A DNA stretch of 64,000 bases, taken from Gordonia polyisoprenivorans NBRC 16320 = JCM 10675 (GTDB lineage: Bacteria > Actinomycetota > Actinomycetes > Mycobacteriales > Mycobacteriaceae). The translations under genes were made by a program, and so were the position numbers. Where the stretch lies: the NCBI RefSeq assembly GCF_000241325.1, contig NZ_BAEI01000077.1, forward strand, positions 186,001 through 250,000, in the 5' to 3' direction. Below the pieces are notes generated by a model. It had not been told where the DNA came from and ran no database searches. It saw only the letters and a list, made by a program, of their open reading frames with translations. Shown here piece after piece: positions 27,042 through 35,961 of this stretch; the stretch's first letter is position 1; each line of letters begins with the position of its first letter.

Positions 27042-28496
27042 TCAACCCGCGGTCGCCGACACCCGGCGCTCGCTCAGCGACAAGTGAAAATCCTTGGGCA
27101 CCATGGTGAGACGCTCGTCGACGGTCAGTTGGTAGTCGGGGTCGGCGCGCAGGTCGTATCGGTGTAGGAGGCTCGCGAGCACCAACACCGCCTCGTGCAG
27201 GGCGAACTGGCGTCCGATGCACGAGCGCACCCCGGTGCCGAACGGCTGGTAGGTGTGCGCGGGCCGCTTCTTGATGTTCGCCGAGAGAAACCGATTTGGG
27301 TCGTAGACGTCGGGGTCGGTCCACACCTGCGGATCGCGGTGCACCAGGCCCAGCAGCACGATCGCCCAGTCCTGGGTCCGCATCCGGTGGTGACCGCCGA
27401 TCACGGTGTCCTCCCGCGGGCTGCGGGCGAAGGCGGGGACGGTCGGCCAGATCCGCAGCGCCTCATCGAGGCAGCGTCGGATGTAGCGGAACTTCGGCAC
27501 CTGCTCGAACTCCGGCATCGCCGACGGATCCGTACCGAGGATCTCGTCGGCCTCGGCCTGGGCGCGCGCGAGGCACTCCGGGTTCTGGGAGAGGTAGTAC
27601 AGGGTGAATGACAATGCCCCGGAGGTGGTTTCATGCCCCGCGACCAGAAAGGTGAGGATCTGGTAGCGGATGTTGAGCATCGAGAGCTTCTCGCCCGTCT
27701 CGGGATGGGCGACGTTGAGCATGATGCCGAGTAGATCGTCACGGTTCGGATCGCCTGCGCGGGCCGCGATCACCCCGTCGAGGAGTGAGTCGACGTACTC
27801 CTGGTGCTCGGCGTTGCGGCGGTCGAGATAGCGCATCAGGAATCGGCCACCCGGAGCGGTACCCAAGCCGCCCTTGCGTCGGCCGGTCTCGAGGGCGCGG
27901 ATCATCGCACCGATGAACGGATGCGGCTGCGCAGAGGAGAACGAGCCGAAATCCTGACTGAAAGCGGTGCGCGTCAATGTCTCGAGGGTCAACTTGGTCA
28001 TGTCCCGGGTGACATCGGTGTCGCCACCGCGACGGTCCCAATAGTCGAAGAGTTCACTCGCGGTGGAGATCATCGTCGGGTGGTAGGAGCGGATCGCCGA
28101 CTTGGTGAATGCAGGGATCAACAGCTCATGCGCCAGTTGCCAATTGGGTTCGTCGTTGCGCGCGGTGAACAAACCGTCGCCGGCGTACTGGCGCAGCGCG
28201 GTGATCGCCGGTGGCAACGCCTTGCAGAAACGGGTCTCATCGCAGAGTTCGGCGGAGAGCTCGGCCGACGCGACGAACACGAACTTCTGCCGGAAGATCT
28301 GCATCTCGAAGATCGGGCCGAGGCCCGGGCCCCACTCGAGGATGCTCAACACCGGATTACGCGGATCGGAGACCCCGAGGTCACCGATGACCGGGCGCCG
28401 GGTGCCGGCATGCGGGAATCGTTGGCCGGACCAGTCGTTTTTCAGCGGGCGTCGCAACACATCCTCGACGATGCTCGTCGTGGGCGGTGGTGTCAA
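27042..28496 (-). CDS. Cytochrome P450, CYP102-like heme domain without reductase
   Basis: A 484-residue P450 resembling the heme domain of the self-sufficient P450 BM3 family: CDETRFCKALPPAITALRQYAGDGLFTA, NWQLAHELLIPAF, QPHPFIGAMIRAL, I-helix AGHETTSG, K-helix EALR, WPTVPAFARSPREDTVIGG and heme loop FGTGVRSCIGRQFALHE. The protein stops soon after the heme domain, with no FMN/FAD reductase. It therefore needs separate electron partners, perhaps the ferredoxin at 38477. It sits 12 bp behind echA19 and is probably cotranscribed. TTG 28496 is the furthest start; GTG 28460 is possible. It is near where M. tuberculosis has cyp142, but it is not a CYP142. Fatty-acid or sterol hydroxylation are both possible. 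Confidence 0.83.
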   Translation of the reverse strand: MTPPPTTSIVEDVLRRPLKNDWSGQRFPHAGTRRPVIGDLGVSDPRNPVLSILEWGPGLGPIFEMQIFRQKFVFVASAELSAELCDETRFCKALPPAITALRQYAGDGLFTARNDEPNWQLAHELLIPAFTKSAIRSYHPTMISTASELFDYWDRRGGDTDVTRDMTKLTLETLTRTAFSQDFGSFSSAQPHPFIGAMIRALETGRRKGGLGTAPGGRFLMRYLDRRNAEHQEYVDSLLDGVIAARAGDPNRDDLLGIMLNVAHPETGEKLSMLNIRYQILTFLVAGHETTSGALSFTLYYLSQNPECLARAQAEADEILGTDPSAMPEFEQVPKFRYIRRCLDEALRIWPTVPAFARSPREDTVIGGHHRMRTQDWAIVLLGLVHRDPQVWTDPDVYDPNRFLSANIKKRPAHTYQPFGTGVRSCIGRQFALHEAVLVLASLLHRYDLRADPDYQLTVDERLTMVPKDFHLSLSERRVSATAG

Positions 28497-28508
28497 CGTC
28501 GCCCGACG

Positions 28509-29330
28509 TCACTCGCCGGTGAAGACCGGCTTTTCCTTGGCGGCGAATGCTTTCGGGCCGACCTTGGCGTCCTTGCTCTGGAACACCGAGATGCCGATCG
28601 GCGCCTCGATGGCGAAGGCGTCGAGTTCGTGCATCCCCTCGGTCTCGCGGATGGTCCGCAGGATCGCCTGTACGGCGAGGGGACCGTTGGCGCAGATCGC
28701 ATCGGCGAGCTCGAGAGCCTTGTCGAGGGCGGCGCCGTCGTCGACGACGTGGCCGATCAAACCGTATTCCTTGGCCTCGTCGGCGGTGATGTGACGGCCC
28801 GTCAAGAGAATGTCACAGGCGACGGTGTAGGGGATCTGTCGCACCAGCCGTACTGCGCTGCCGCCGAGCGGGAAGAGTCCCCAACGTGCTTCGGATACAC
28901 CGAATCTGGCACTTCGGCCGGCCACCCGGATGTCGGTGCCCTGCAGGATCTCGGTACCGCCGGCGATCGCCGGGCCCTCCACGGCGGCGATGAGCGGTTT
29001 GGTCAGTCGGCGGCCTTTGAGCAGCGCAGGCAGCGACGCCGGGTCCCAGGCGCCCTGTTTGACCGTGTCGCCGGGAGCGTTGCGCGACATGGCCTTGAGG
29101 TCCATGCCGGCGCAGAACGCGCCCCCCGCGCCGGTGAGGATCGCCGCCCGGATCTCGGGATCGGAGTCGACCCGGTCCCAGGCCTCGGTCATGATCGCCA
29201 TCATCTCCGAGGACAGCGCGTTGCGGGCGGCGGGGCGGTTCATGGTGACGATCAGAACGTGTCCGCGTTGCTCGACCAGACAGTGTGGCGCCTCGTCGGT
29301 GGCGGATTCGGCATGCGACATCGTGGTCAT
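28509..29330 (-). CDS. echA19: Enoyl-CoA hydratase EchA19
   Basis: A 273-residue crotonase. [41 protein letters not shown] and [28 protein letters not shown] match M. tuberculosis EchA19 almost block for block. The oxyanion-hole residues are in the FCAGMD and GPAIAGGTE segments, and a Glu lies in the catalytic helix SEARWGLFP. EchA19 hydrates steroid enoyl-CoAs with the C5/C8 side chain. ATG 29330 is preceded by GGGGG; ATG 29321 is possible. Divergent from fadD19 across a KstR-type box, the same arrangement as Rv3516/Rv3515c. Confidence 0.9.
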   Translation of the reverse strand: MTTMSHAESATDEAPHCLVEQRGHVLIVTMNRPAARNALSSEMMAIMTEAWDRVDSDPEIRAAILTGAGGAFCAGMDLKAMSRNAPGDTVKQGAWDPASLPALLKGRRLTKPLIAAVEGPAIAGGTEILQGTDIRVAGRSARFGVSEARWGLFPLGGSAVRLVRQIPYTVACDILLTGRHITADEAKEYGLIGHVVDDGAALDKALELADAICANGPLAVQAILRTIRETEGMHELDAFAIEAPIGISVFQSKDAKVGPKAFAAKEKPVFTGE

Positions 29331-29387
29331 CTCGACCCCCAGATCGGTGGAAGTGGCATGTGGGAGGAACGTGCTCTTGCCGGAAAC

Positions 29388-29401
29388 GATAACACGTTCT
29401 A
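29388..29401. promoter_or_regulatory. KstR-type operator, echA19/fadD19
   Basis: GATAACACGTTCTA matches the consensus except at the first base. It ends 10 bp before the fadD19 ATG and lies 57 bp upstream of echA19. Confidence 0.7.
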
Positions 29402-29411
29402 GTTTTGTGTC

Positions 29412-31076
29412 ATGGCTTTCACCATCGGGGACCTCATCGAGCATGCGGTCGACCTCATGCCGGACCGCACCGCCGTCGAATCGGGCGACCGTTCGCGCAC
29501 CTATGCCGAACTCGAGGCCCGCAGCAACGCCCTCGCGCACCACCTTCGTTCGCTGGGCGTGCAGCCAGGTGACCGAGTGGGTCTGTACAGCCGAAACACG
29601 ATCGAATCCATCGAGGCGATGGTCGCGATCTTCAAGGCGCGGGCGGTGATGGTCAACGTCAACTACCGCTACGTCGAGGCCGAACTCGACCACATCTTCT
29701 CCGACTCCGGGATGACCGTGCTCATCCACGAACGTCAGTATTCGACGCGGGTGTGCAACGTGTTGTCGAATCGCGACGCGGCCGGCGGTGTGCGGCCGGT
29801 CGTCGCCCACCGCGTGGTCATCCCCGATGGCAGTGACGTCGAGATCGGGACGCTCGCCGCCCCGGTCCTCTACGACGACGCGATCGCAGGCGAATCGATC
29901 GAGCGTGACTTCGAGGAGCGCTCCGACGACGACCTGTACATGCTCTACACCGGCGGCACGACCGGCAAACCCAAGGGTGTCGTGTGGCGGCAGGCCGACG
30001 TCTGGCGGGTTCTCGGCGGCGGCATCGACTGGTACACCGGCGAGCCGGTCACCGACGAGTGGGAGCACGCGCGCACCGGCGCCGCGGGCGGACAACTCGT
30101 CCGATTCCCGATCCCGCCGTTCATCCACGGAGGCTCGCAGTGGGCGGTGTTCCAGGCGCTCTTCGGTGGCGGAAAAGCGGTGGTGTATCCCGATTTCGAC
30201 GCGCACGCCGTCTGGGAGGCGGTCGGCCGGCACCGGGTGAACGTCATGTTCATCACCGGAGATGCCATGGGGCGACCGATGATCGAGGCGCTCGGTCAGC
30301 GCGACTACGACACCTCCACACTCGTTTCCGTGGCGTCGTCCGCGTGCCTGTTCTCGCCGAGCATCAAAGAGCAGTTCCTCGAACGCTTCCCGAACGCCGT
30401 CATCATCGACGCGATCGGATCGTCGGAGACCGGATTCGGCGGGATGGCCGCCGTCGTCAAGGGTGAGTCACACGTCGGGGCGCCACGGGTCAACGCCGAC
30501 AAGCAAACCCACGTGCTGCGCGAGGACGGGACCCAGGTGGAGCCCGGCACCGGTGAGGTCGGGGTGCTCGCGCGCACCGGTCACATCCCGCTGCGCTATC
30601 ACAACGATCCGGAGAAATCGGCCAAGACGTTCAAGGAATTCAACGGGATTCGCTACTCGATTCCGGGGGACTTCGCGCGGGTCGAGGCCGACGGCACCAT
30701 CACCATGCTGGGCCGCGGATCGGTGTCGATCAACACCGGCGGCGAGAAGGTCTATCCCGAAGAGGTCGAGGCGGCACTCAAGGCACACCCCGACGTCTTC
30801 GACACCGTTGTCGTCGGGGTCGCCGACGACCGGTTCGGGCAGCGAGTCGCCGCGGTGATCGCCGCGCGTGACTCGGCGCGGCCGACGCTCGGAGAGCTCG
30901 CCGATGTGGTGCGCAAAGAACTGGCGGGCTACAAGACGCCGCGCAGCGTGTGGTTCGTCGATGAGATCAAGCGATCACCGGCGGGCAAGCCCGACTACCG
31001 GTGGGCGGCGTCGGTCACCGAGAGCCGCCCGGCCGATGAGACAGCAGACACAGAGATCAAAGGGGCCACTCGATGA
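29412..31076 (+). CDS. fadD19: Steroid-CoA ligase FadD19
   Basis: A 554-residue acyl-CoA synthetase. P-loop [11 protein letters not shown] near 178-188, GSSETGFGG near 335-343, and the catalytic Lys in SPAGKPDYR near 525. [19 protein letters not shown] and [20 protein letters not shown] follow FadD19 (Rv3515c), which activates C24-branched and 3-oxo-cholestenoic side chains. ATG 29412 lies directly behind a KstR-type box. The stop overlaps the start of the nitronate-monooxygenase-like gene by 4 nt. Divergent from echA19. Confidence 0.9.
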   Translation: MAFTIGDLIEHAVDLMPDRTAVESGDRSRTYAELEARSNALAHHLRSLGVQPGDRVGLYSRNTIESIEAMVAIFKARAVMVNVNYRYVEAELDHIFSDSGMTVLIHERQYSTRVCNVLSNRDAAGGVRPVVAHRVVIPDGSDVEIGTLAAPVLYDDAIAGESIERDFEERSDDDLYMLYTGGTTGKPKGVVWRQADVWRVLGGGIDWYTGEPVTDEWEHARTGAAGGQLVRFPIPPFIHGGSQWAVFQALFGGGKAVVYPDFDAHAVWEAVGRHRVNVMFITGDAMGRPMIEALGQRDYDTSTLVSVASSACLFSPSIKEQFLERFPNAVIIDAIGSSETGFGGMAAVVKGESHVGAPRVNADKQTHVLREDGTQVEPGTGEVGVLARTGHIPLRYHNDPEKSAKTFKEFNGIRYSIPGDFARVEADGTITMLGRGSVSINTGGEKVYPEEVEAALKAHPDVFDTVVVGVADDRFGQRVAAVIAARDSARPTLGELADVVRKELAGYKTPRSVWFVDEIKRSPAGKPDYRWAASVTESRPADETADTEIKGATR

Positions 31077-32212
31077 AGACAGAACTGGCAACACGATTCG
31101 GGATCGACTACCCGATCTTCGGATTCACGCCGAGCCAACACGTGGCCGCGGCGATCAGCCGGGCCGGTGGCCTCGGCGTCCTGGGGTGTGTGCGGTTCAA
31201 CGATCCGGAGGAACTCGACGAGGTCCTCGGGTGGATGCACGACAACACCGACGGCAAGCCGTTCGGCGTCGACATCGTGATGCCTGCGAAGATCCCGACC
31301 GAGGGCAGCCACACCGACCTCGACGCGATGATCCCGCCCGAGCATCGCGCGTTCGTCGAACGCACGCTCGACGACCTCGGTGTGCCGCCGCTGCCCGACG
31401 GCGACCGGGTCAATGCCGGAGTACTCGGCTGGCTGCATTCGGTGGCGCGTTCGCATGTCGACGTCGCGATGACCCACGCCGACAAGTACGGCCAGATCAA
31501 GCTCATCGCCAATGCCCTCGGGTCACCCCCCGCCGACGTCATCGCCACCGCCCACGACCACGGTGTGTCGGTGGCCGCCCTGGCGGGCGCGAAAGATCAT
31601 GCGCTGCATCACGTCGACGCCGGAGTCGACATCGTCATCGCCCAGGGATACGAGGGTGGCGGTCACACCGGTGAGGTGACGTCGATGATCCTGTGGCCCG
31701 AACTCGTCGACGCCGTCGGCGACCGGGCCCCGGTGCTTGCGGCCGGCGGCGTCGGCAGCGGCCGACAGATCGCTGCCGCGATTGCCCTAGGCGCACAAGG
31801 TGTCTGGATGGGGACCTATTGGCTCACCGCCGCCGAGTACAAACTCGGGGTGCCCGAGGGACAGGAGGGGCCGTCGACCGTGCAGCAGGCGCTGCTCGAC
31901 GCGAGCTCGCGGGACACCGTGCGCCGCCGCATCTATTCCGGCAAGCCCGCTCGACTGCTCAAGACGAAGTGGACCGACGCGTGGGATGCCCAGGGCGCAC
32001 CGGAGCCGCTGCCGATGCCGCTGCAGAACATCCTCGTCTCCGAGGCGCACGCCCGAATCTCCGCGTCCAGCGACCCCGGGGTCGTGGCGATGCCCGCCGG
32101 TCAGATCGTCGGACGCCTCAACGCGATCACCCCGGTCGCCGAGCTGATCGCCGACATGGTCGCCGAATACGAGGAATCCGTCGCCCGGATGCAGAAAACA
32201 TTGGAGGGGTAG
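31073..32212 (+). CDS. Nitronate monooxygenase / 2-nitropropane dioxygenase-like flavoprotein
   Basis: A 379-residue FMN TIM-barrel protein. It opens with TRFGIDYPIFGF, has AAAISRAGGLGVLG, the phosphate-binding GYEGGGHTGEV segment (with the His of the NMO active site), and PVLAAGGVGSGRQIAAAIALGAQGVWMGT. ATG 31073 overlaps the fadD19 stop (ATGA), so it is made together with the ligase. A related flavoprotein (IpdC) works on ring fragments in the KstR2 regulon, but this copy is in the side-chain set; I do not call it ipdC. It may act on an enone or a CoA thioester and need no NAD(P)H. Repeats follow its end. Confidence 0.8.
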   Translation: MKTELATRFGIDYPIFGFTPSQHVAAAISRAGGLGVLGCVRFNDPEELDEVLGWMHDNTDGKPFGVDIVMPAKIPTEGSHTDLDAMIPPEHRAFVERTLDDLGVPPLPDGDRVNAGVLGWLHSVARSHVDVAMTHADKYGQIKLIANALGSPPADVIATAHDHGVSVAALAGAKDHALHHVDAGVDIVIAQGYEGGGHTGEVTSMILWPELVDAVGDRAPVLAAGGVGSGRQIAAAIALGAQGVWMGTYWLTAAEYKLGVPEGQEGPSTVQQALLDASSRDTVRRRIYSGKPARLLKTKWTDAWDAQGAPEPLPMPLQNILVSEAHARISASSDPGVVAMPAGQIVGRLNAITPVAELIADMVAEYEESVARMQKTLEG

Positions 32213-32521
32213 CGCTTCGGTACGAAACCAGCCTTGGCGCAGGTGGTCTCGAGGCTCGCCGCACGCGGCTCGCACCTCGACCATCGATCTGTGATGCCCC
32301 ACCCTACCTGCCCGACGGCCGTCCCACTCCGATGGTCGAGGTGCCGAGGAGCGATAGCGACGAGCCTCGAGACCCCTTGTGCCGAAAGGATTCCGGGCCA
32401 CGGTGGCACGCGCACCTCGACCATCGGGCGTGGGGAATTCTCTATGAAGTTCTCAAACAACAGATGCGGTCCCGGCCGGGCCGGGTGCGGGGGAATCAGG
32501 CTGTAGTAGAGGCGCTTCGGG
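32213..32521. other. Intergenic region with repeat cluster, no gene
   Basis: These 309 bp separate the nitronate-monooxygenase-like gene from the DUF222/HNH gene. They contain the left repeat pair (32245-32374), a further partial copy at 32410-32426 and otherwise unassigned sequence. The open frames here are short and made of translated repeat. Confidence 0.7.
32245..32374. repeat. Left repeat pair flanking the DUF222/HNH gene
   Basis: A copy of a 42-bp unit begins GGTCTCGAGGCTCGCC and ends CCTCGACCATCG (32245-32286). An inverted relative at 32334-32374 begins GGTCGAGGTGCCGAGG and ends CGAGCCTCGAGACC. The outer 14 bp of the two are exact reverse complements. The same pair recurs at 34027-34374. 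Confidence 0.85.
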
Positions 32522-33811
32522 TCAGGCTGCTGCGTCGTCGAGTCGCATGGTGCGTCGGTGGTAGGACGGTATTGGTCGGCGCTTCGGGTCGATGCTGGCG
32601 GGTGGGATCAGCCAGGGGTGCCGGTCGAATCCCATGATGATGTCCCAGCCGTGGTGGTGCACGTCGTCGTGACAGCTGGTGCACAGTAGGCAACCGTTAT
32701 CTAGGTCGGTGGGCCCACCATCGGCCCAATGGTGCAAATGGTGTCCTTGGCAGCGCCCGGCGTGTGCACCACATTTGATGCACCCGCGATCCCGCACCAA
32801 CAACGCTTTCCGTTGGCCGGGCGTGAACAACCGTTCCTGGCGTCCGACGTCGAGGGGTACGCCGTCGGTGTTGAGGATGATTTTGGTGATGGTGGTGTCG
32901 CACGACAACATACGGGCGGTGGCTTCGGTGATGGCACCCATATTCTGCAAATCCCCGCCGAGTGCCGGGTTGTCCGCTGACCAGGTCCACAACAGGCCGT
33001 TGGTGGGTTTGGCCGAGAACGTGGTGTCCGTTAGGCCTTGTGCTGCCAACTCCACGATCGTTTCGAACGCGGCCGCGCAGATTTGTTCGGGTGTCCGGGG
33101 ATCGGGGGAGCCGTCGGGTTGAGGCTTGGGCGCCGACAAGGTTTCCATCAGAGTTCTGGTTTTCTCCCCGGCGATGATGTCGAGGTTCGCCGAGATTTCC
33201 AACCGGCCGTCGTCGGTGATGCGGTCGGTGTAGGAGTTGATCGTCTTGTCCTCCGCGGCCGGTAACCCGCCAGGTGTTTCGGCCGCCAACTCGTTACCCA
33301 ACTGCCGCGCGTAAATGTTGATCTCGGCGGGGGTGAAACCCGCGAAGTAATGCGACAGCAGCTTTTGGAGGTATTCACACCGTTGCACGGTGTCCAAAGG
33401 TTCGGGGCATCGGGTGTCGATGTGCGCCAATCCGCGGACGATGGCATCGACGTGTTCGGAGGAGATGGACCCGTCCGCGGCATGCGCCAACAACAGATCC
33501 ACATCGGTGGTGGCCGAGATCCGCACATACCGACCTGCGACGGCGGGTGCGAAACCCATGCTGATCAACAACTCCCGAAGCCGGGTGGTCTTGTGATCGC
33601 CCACCCCCAGGCGATCCATCTCACCGGTAAGTGATGTGGCGTGGTGATCAACCAAATTCCGCAGTAGCAGGACTTGTTTCATCGCGCCGAAGGCTTGAGG
33701 GCCGGTCATCTCCGGATCCCATTGCAGGTCGCTGAGCTGGGTGACGATGTTGGCGAAGATTGCCTCGGCGTCAACATCTTTGACGTCAAGAGTTGCGGTG
33801 GTGTCGATCAT
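32522..33811 (-). CDS. DUF222 / HNH endonuclease (REP13E12-type)
   Basis: A 429-residue protein. Residues about 20-330 form the DUF222 region typical of the M. tuberculosis 13E12 repeat family. The C-terminus carries an HNH/zinc-ribbon nuclease motif: CIKCGAHAGRCQGHHLHHWADG, then DNGCLLCTSCHDDVHHHGWDI, with two Cys pairs and the metal-binding histidines. ATG 33811 is preceded by GGGGAGGGG; an ATG at 33853 is possible but not needed. It is flanked on both sides by related repeat clusters, as these genes often are. DNA cleavage is likely; whether it moves or defends is unknown. Confidence 0.85.
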   Translation of the reverse strand: MIDTTATLDVKDVDAEAIFANIVTQLSDLQWDPEMTGPQAFGAMKQVLLLRNLVDHHATSLTGEMDRLGVGDHKTTRLRELLISMGFAPAVAGRYVRISATTDVDLLLAHAADGSISSEHVDAIVRGLAHIDTRCPEPLDTVQRCEYLQKLLSHYFAGFTPAEINIYARQLGNELAAETPGGLPAAEDKTINSYTDRITDDGRLEISANLDIIAGEKTRTLMETLSAPKPQPDGSPDPRTPEQICAAAFETIVELAAQGLTDTTFSAKPTNGLLWTWSADNPALGGDLQNMGAITEATARMLSCDTTITKIILNTDGVPLDVGRQERLFTPGQRKALLVRDRGCIKCGAHAGRCQGHHLHHWADGGPTDLDNGCLLCTSCHDDVHHHGWDIIMGFDRHPWLIPPASIDPKRRPIPSYHRRTMRLDDAAA

Positions 33812-33995
33812 GGGCCCCTCCCCGGTGGCTGATCGGTGTGATGACTCCATCATACTCGAACATATGGATCAGGGCAAGGGTGTTCGATGATTCTGGGTGG
33901 GGAAAGGTGCTTGTGGACAACGGGTTTCGGTGGTGGGCTGGCGGCAGTTTTCTGTCGGTGGGGTCTGGTAGGGGGCGGTTCTTGCTGTGGTGGAC

Positions 33996-34257
33996 GGATG
34001 TGCTTGGGAGGCTTGTTATCTCACCGGGTCTCGAGGCTCGCCGCACGCGGCTCGCACCTCGACCATCGATCAGGAGGGTTTGCTCGGTCATCGGGGAACG
34101 CGGTACGCGGTGTCAGCGCTCAGGCGCGGCTCGTGCAAAGGCGGAGTCTACGAGTTCGGTGCGCGTTCAGGAGCCGGGGTGGATGGATGTGGCTGGGAGG
34201 CTTGTTATCTCGCCGGGTCTCGAGGCTCGCCGCACGCGGCTCGCACCTCGACCAGCG
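33996..34257. repeat. About 70-bp direct repeat, two copies 189 bp apart
   Basis: A segment beginning GGATGTG, with GGGAGGCTTGTTATCTC inside and ending in the 42-bp GGTCTCGAGG unit, occurs at 33996-34068 and again at 34185-34257. The two copies differ at only a few positions. Confidence 0.8.
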
Positions 34258-34333
34258 GGGGAAGATGCGATCGAAGGACGTTCGGCCTTCCCGTCCCGTG
34301 GCCCGTCTCATCCGATGCTCGTCCCACCCCGGT

Positions 34334-34374
34334 GGTCGAGGTGCCGAGGAGCGATAGCGACGAGCCTCGAGACC
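34334..34374. repeat. Inverted relative of the 42-bp unit (right cluster)
   Basis: It begins GGTCGAGGTGCCGAGG and ends CGAGCCTCGAGACC. It matches 32334-32374, including the GTCCCAC lead-in and the TTGTGCCGA that follows the element in both clusters. Together with 34027-34068 and 34216-34257 it repeats the layout on the far side of the HNH gene. Confidence 0.85.
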
Positions 34375-34409
34375 TTTTGTGCCGACTGTGTTCTCGACCG
34401 TCTCGGACG

Positions 34410-35945
34410 TCAGGGCCGCTGATAACGGCCGTCGATGCGGACCCAGGTCGGCGGCTCGGTGGATTCCCGCAGCCGGCGCTTGAGGGTTTTGAAGGTGGCC
34501 GTCTCCGGTAGAGCGTCGACGATGCGAATCCGGTGCGGCCATTGCTTCGGCCCGAGATCGGTTTGTGCAGAGAGGAAATCGGTGAACTCAACGGGGTCGA
34601 GATCGCCGTCGGTCACCAGCACCGCCTCGATGTGGTCGCCGATCTCGACAGGGACACCGAAGACGGCGGCCTGGCGGATGCATTGATGGCGCAGCAGAAT
34701 TCGCTCGATGGGTCCGGTTCCCAGGTTCTCGCCGTCGACGCGCATCCAGTCGCCGAGGCGGCCGGCGAAGTGGAGGTAACCGGCGTCATCGACCCAGGCC
34801 AGGTCGCCGGTGTGGTAGATGCCGCCGCGCATCCGCTCGGCGGTCGCGTCCGGGTCGTTGTAATAGCCGCTGAACAGGCCTGGCCCCGAGGTGTTCACGA
34901 TCTCCCCGATCTCTCCGATACGCGTCGGTGCACCGGTGTCCGGGTTGACCACCGCTACGGGAGAGCGCATGGGGCCCAGCGCATCCGGGGGAGTATCGGG
35001 GGTGCGGGTGATCGCGACGCCACCCTCGGTGGAACCGAAACCGTCGACCACCCGGCAGCCGAAACGCGCGGCGAAGCGTTCCCGATCGGCCGCCGAGGCC
35101 TCGTTGCCGTACATGATGCGCAGACTCGACGACGCATCGTCGGGCGACTCCGGGGTGGCGAGGATGTAGTTGAGCGGCTTACCGACATAGTTGGCGTAGG
35201 TGACCCCGTGACGTCTCACGTCGGCAACGAATCCGCTCGCGGAGAACTTGCGGCGCAACACCATTGACGCACCGCCGGCCAGTGCCACCGACCATCCGGC
35301 GATCATCGCATTGGAATGGAACATCGGCATCGAGAGTCCGACGACGTCGTCGGGGCCGATCCCGAACCGTTCGGCGAGCATCACCCCGGCCGCGGCGAAG
35401 GTGCGTTGGGTGCAGCGCACGGCCTTCGGGTCGCCGGTGGTGCCCGAGGTGAAGATCAGCATCAGCAACTCGTCCGGGGATGCTTCTCGGGGAATCACCG
35501 ACGCCACCACGGAATCGGGCTCGGTGTAGCGGCTCACCCGGTGCACCGGGACATCGAGTGGCACATCGGCCAACAACGGTGCGGTGTGGTCGTCGACGAG
35601 CACGAACCGACAGTCGGCGCGGGCGATGTCGGCGGCGAGCGCGGCACCGCGCCGCGTGGTGTTGAGACCGACGACCACCAGGCCGTCGAGCGCGGCCGCG
35701 GCCACCAGGATGCTGAACTCCACGACGTTGTCCAGCAACACCCCGACATGGGGAGTCGCGGTGTCGCCCAACTGATCGCGCAGGCGCCGCGCGCAGGCCG
35801 CGGATCGCCGCAGGTGCTCCGCATACGACAGGAAGCCGCCCTCGTGCTCGATGCCACGGTCCTCGACATCGGTCAGCGCCGGCAACAGGGAGGTGATCGT
35901 CGCGGTCGACGACCCGAGCGCGACCGCCGTCGACGGTTCGGTCAT
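34410..35945 (-). CDS. fadD17: Acyl-CoA synthetase FadD17
   Basis: A 511-residue ANL enzyme. The P-loop reads FTSGTTGDPKAVR near 163-175. It has the YGNEA segment, GFGSTEGGV near 305, YHTGDLAWVDDAGYLHF, and the terminal lysines in TFKTLKRRL near 490. It would make a CoA thioester of a steroid side-chain acid; M. tuberculosis FadD17 (Rv3506) accepts C24/C26 steroid acids. ATG 35945 is 16 bp after the fadE27 stop. The order fadE26-fadE27-fadD17 equals Rv3504-Rv3506. The family is certain and the ortholog name rests on order plus similarity. Confidence 0.88.
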   Translation of the reverse strand: MTEPSTAVALGSSTATITSLLPALTDVEDRGIEHEGGFLSYAEHLRRSAACARRLRDQLGDTATPHVGVLLDNVVEFSILVAAAALDGLVVVGLNTTRRGAALAADIARADCRFVLVDDHTAPLLADVPLDVPVHRVSRYTEPDSVVASVIPREASPDELLMLIFTSGTTGDPKAVRCTQRTFAAAGVMLAERFGIGPDDVVGLSMPMFHSNAMIAGWSVALAGGASMVLRRKFSASGFVADVRRHGVTYANYVGKPLNYILATPESPDDASSSLRIMYGNEASAADRERFAARFGCRVVDGFGSTEGGVAITRTPDTPPDALGPMRSPVAVVNPDTGAPTRIGEIGEIVNTSGPGLFSGYYNDPDATAERMRGGIYHTGDLAWVDDAGYLHFAGRLGDWMRVDGENLGTGPIERILLRHQCIRQAAVFGVPVEIGDHIEAVLVTDGDLDPVEFTDFLSAQTDLGPKQWPHRIRIVDALPETATFKTLKRRLRESTEPPTWVRIDGRYQRP

Positions 35946-35961
35946 GGACGTGGCTCGGTCA

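Larger units (their letters stand above)
33812..34409. other. Intergenic region with repeat clusters, no gene
   Basis: About 600 bp without a convincing gene. It contains the right repeat cluster (a 70-bp direct repeat plus an inverted relative) and a less GC-rich segment at about 33850-33920. The open frames here read mostly as translated repeat and lack any family motif. Confidence 0.7.

Noticed and set aside
31073-32212. Calling the nitronate-monooxygenase-like gene ipdC
   Set aside because: IpdC belongs to the ring-degradation set with KstR2-type control. This copy is coupled to fadD19 and none of the neighbours of ipdC are present.
34027-34374. Repeat cluster as an insertion sequence
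   Set aside because: No transposase frame lies inside or beside it, and I could not identify target-site duplications. It is called a repeat cluster only.
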